A stretch of DNA of 64,000 bases, from positions 20,184,891 through 20,248,890 of the forward strand of contig VZSR01000520.1 in NCBI GenBank assembly GCA_013398615.1, in the 5' to 3' direction. Of this stretch, positions 63,331-64,000 are shown one piece after another. The notes under the pieces were generated by a model, which saw nothing but the letters and a program-made list of their open reading frames with translations, made no database searches and was not told the DNA's origin. The first letter of the stretch is position 1, and every line of letters begins with the position of its first letter. The position numbers and the translations under genes were made by a program. The stretch is from Brachypodius melanocephalos (lineage: Eukaryota; Chordata; Aves; Passeriformes; Pycnonotidae).

Positions 63331-64000
63331 ATCACAGAATCACAGAATGGGTCAGGTTGGAAGTGACCACAGTGAGTTATCTGCTCCAACCTCCCTGCTC
63401 AAGCAGGGTCAGCCTAGAGCGCACAGCAAAGGTTTATGTCCAGGAAGTCCTTGAGTATCTCCAGTGAGAGAGACTCCACACCCTCTCTGGACAATCTGTT
63501 CCAGTACTCAGTCACTCACACAGTAAAGAAATTCTTCCTCATGTTCAGGGGGAACTTTCTGTAACTCAGTTTCTGCCCACTGTGTCTTGTCCTGTTGCTT
63601 GGTACCTGGTAGAAGAGCCTGGATCCATCCTCTGACACTCTCCCTTCAGATACTGACAGACATTGATGAGGTCTCCTCTCAGCCATCACTTCTTGAAGCT
63701 GAACAGGCCCAGCTCCCTCAGCCTTTCCCCATGAGAGATGCTCTCTTACTGCTCTTCAGTGGATCCAATCCCTGTCTCTCTTATCCTGAGGAGCCCAGAA
63801 CTGGACACAGCACTCCAGGTGAGGCCTCACCAGGGCTGAGTAGAGGGGCAGGATCCCCTCCCTCCACCTGCTGCCAATGCTCTTCCTAACACAGCCCAGG
63901 ATCCCATTGGCCTTCTTGGCCACAAGGATCATGACCAGCTTCCTGTCCCCAGGACCTCCAGATCCTTCTCTGGAGAGCTGCTTTACAGTAGGTCAGCCCC
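63331..64000 (-). mobile_element. CR1 LINE, 3' portion, runs off the right edge
   Basis: Starting at ATCACAGAATCACAGAATGG, the plus strand reads the reverse complement of an avian CR1 3' end. Recognisable blocks include CTCCAACCTCCCTGCTCAAG, GAACAGGCCCAGCTCCCTCAG, GCACTCCAGGTGAGGCCTCA and CTTCTTGGCCACAAGG. The element is on the minus strand, so its 5' part lies beyond base 64000. Small indels and substitutions mark it as an old, inactive copy. A 100-codon plus-strand frame at 63587-63889 is an antisense artefact of the element. This copy is the clearest sign that the genome is avian. Confidence 0.95.

Noticed and set aside
63587..63889. 100-codon plus-strand frame
   Set aside because: Antisense reading of the non-coding 3' part of a CR1 element.

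Overview
This window is vertebrate nuclear DNA, almost certainly from a bird. Two minus-oriented CR1 retroposon copies carry the typical avian CR1 3' end, protein-coding sequence is sparse, and one end of the window shows a recognisable vertebrate gene exon. No bacterial, phage, CRISPR or plasmid features were seen. Most long open frames lie in CpG-rich DNA or simple repeats, or begin at GTG, and are not genes.

The firmest gene call is the terminal coding exon of CDIN1 (C15orf41, CDAN1-interacting nuclease 1) on the minus strand at 50747-50882. It has a good 3' splice site, an open frame matching the conserved C-terminus, a stop codon, and a likely poly(A) signal about 540 bp further on. Everything to its right (50883-64000) is read as the last, large CDIN1 intron. 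In human, CDIN1 and MEIS2 lie tail to tail. The plus-strand 3'-UTR-like tail at the left edge (1 to about 1110, poly(A) signal at 1084) is therefore most likely the end of MEIS2. The MEIS2 call rests on synteny plus 3'-end signals, not on coding sequence.

Layout: (1) 1-1110, putative MEIS2 3' UTR. (2) About 2.2-14 kb, an alternation of CpG islands (about 3.0-3.8, 5.5-5.8, 7.76-8.87, 10.44-10.74 and 11.8-12.8 kb, the last broken by a 100-N assembly gap) with AT-rich, enhancer-like sequence; it holds G-quadruplex motifs, GT/CG minisatellite DNA, paired TALE-type motifs and several strong 5' splice-site consensuses. (3) About 14-50 kb, an AT-rich intergenic desert with scattered small repeats, a 21-bp minisatellite and a few enhancer-like stretches. 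(4) 50.2-50.9 kb, CDIN1 3' UTR and last coding exon. (5) 50.9-64 kb, CDIN1 intron with two CR1 insertions, a long (CTTTC)n tract and a perfect 39-bp hairpin.

MEIS2 is a TALE homeobox developmental regulator. The cluster of CpG islands just past its 3' end is the most interesting regulatory candidate here, because a Polycomb-bound element near the 3' end of mouse Meis2 has been described (recalled, not checked). I found no convincing undescribed protein-coding system.
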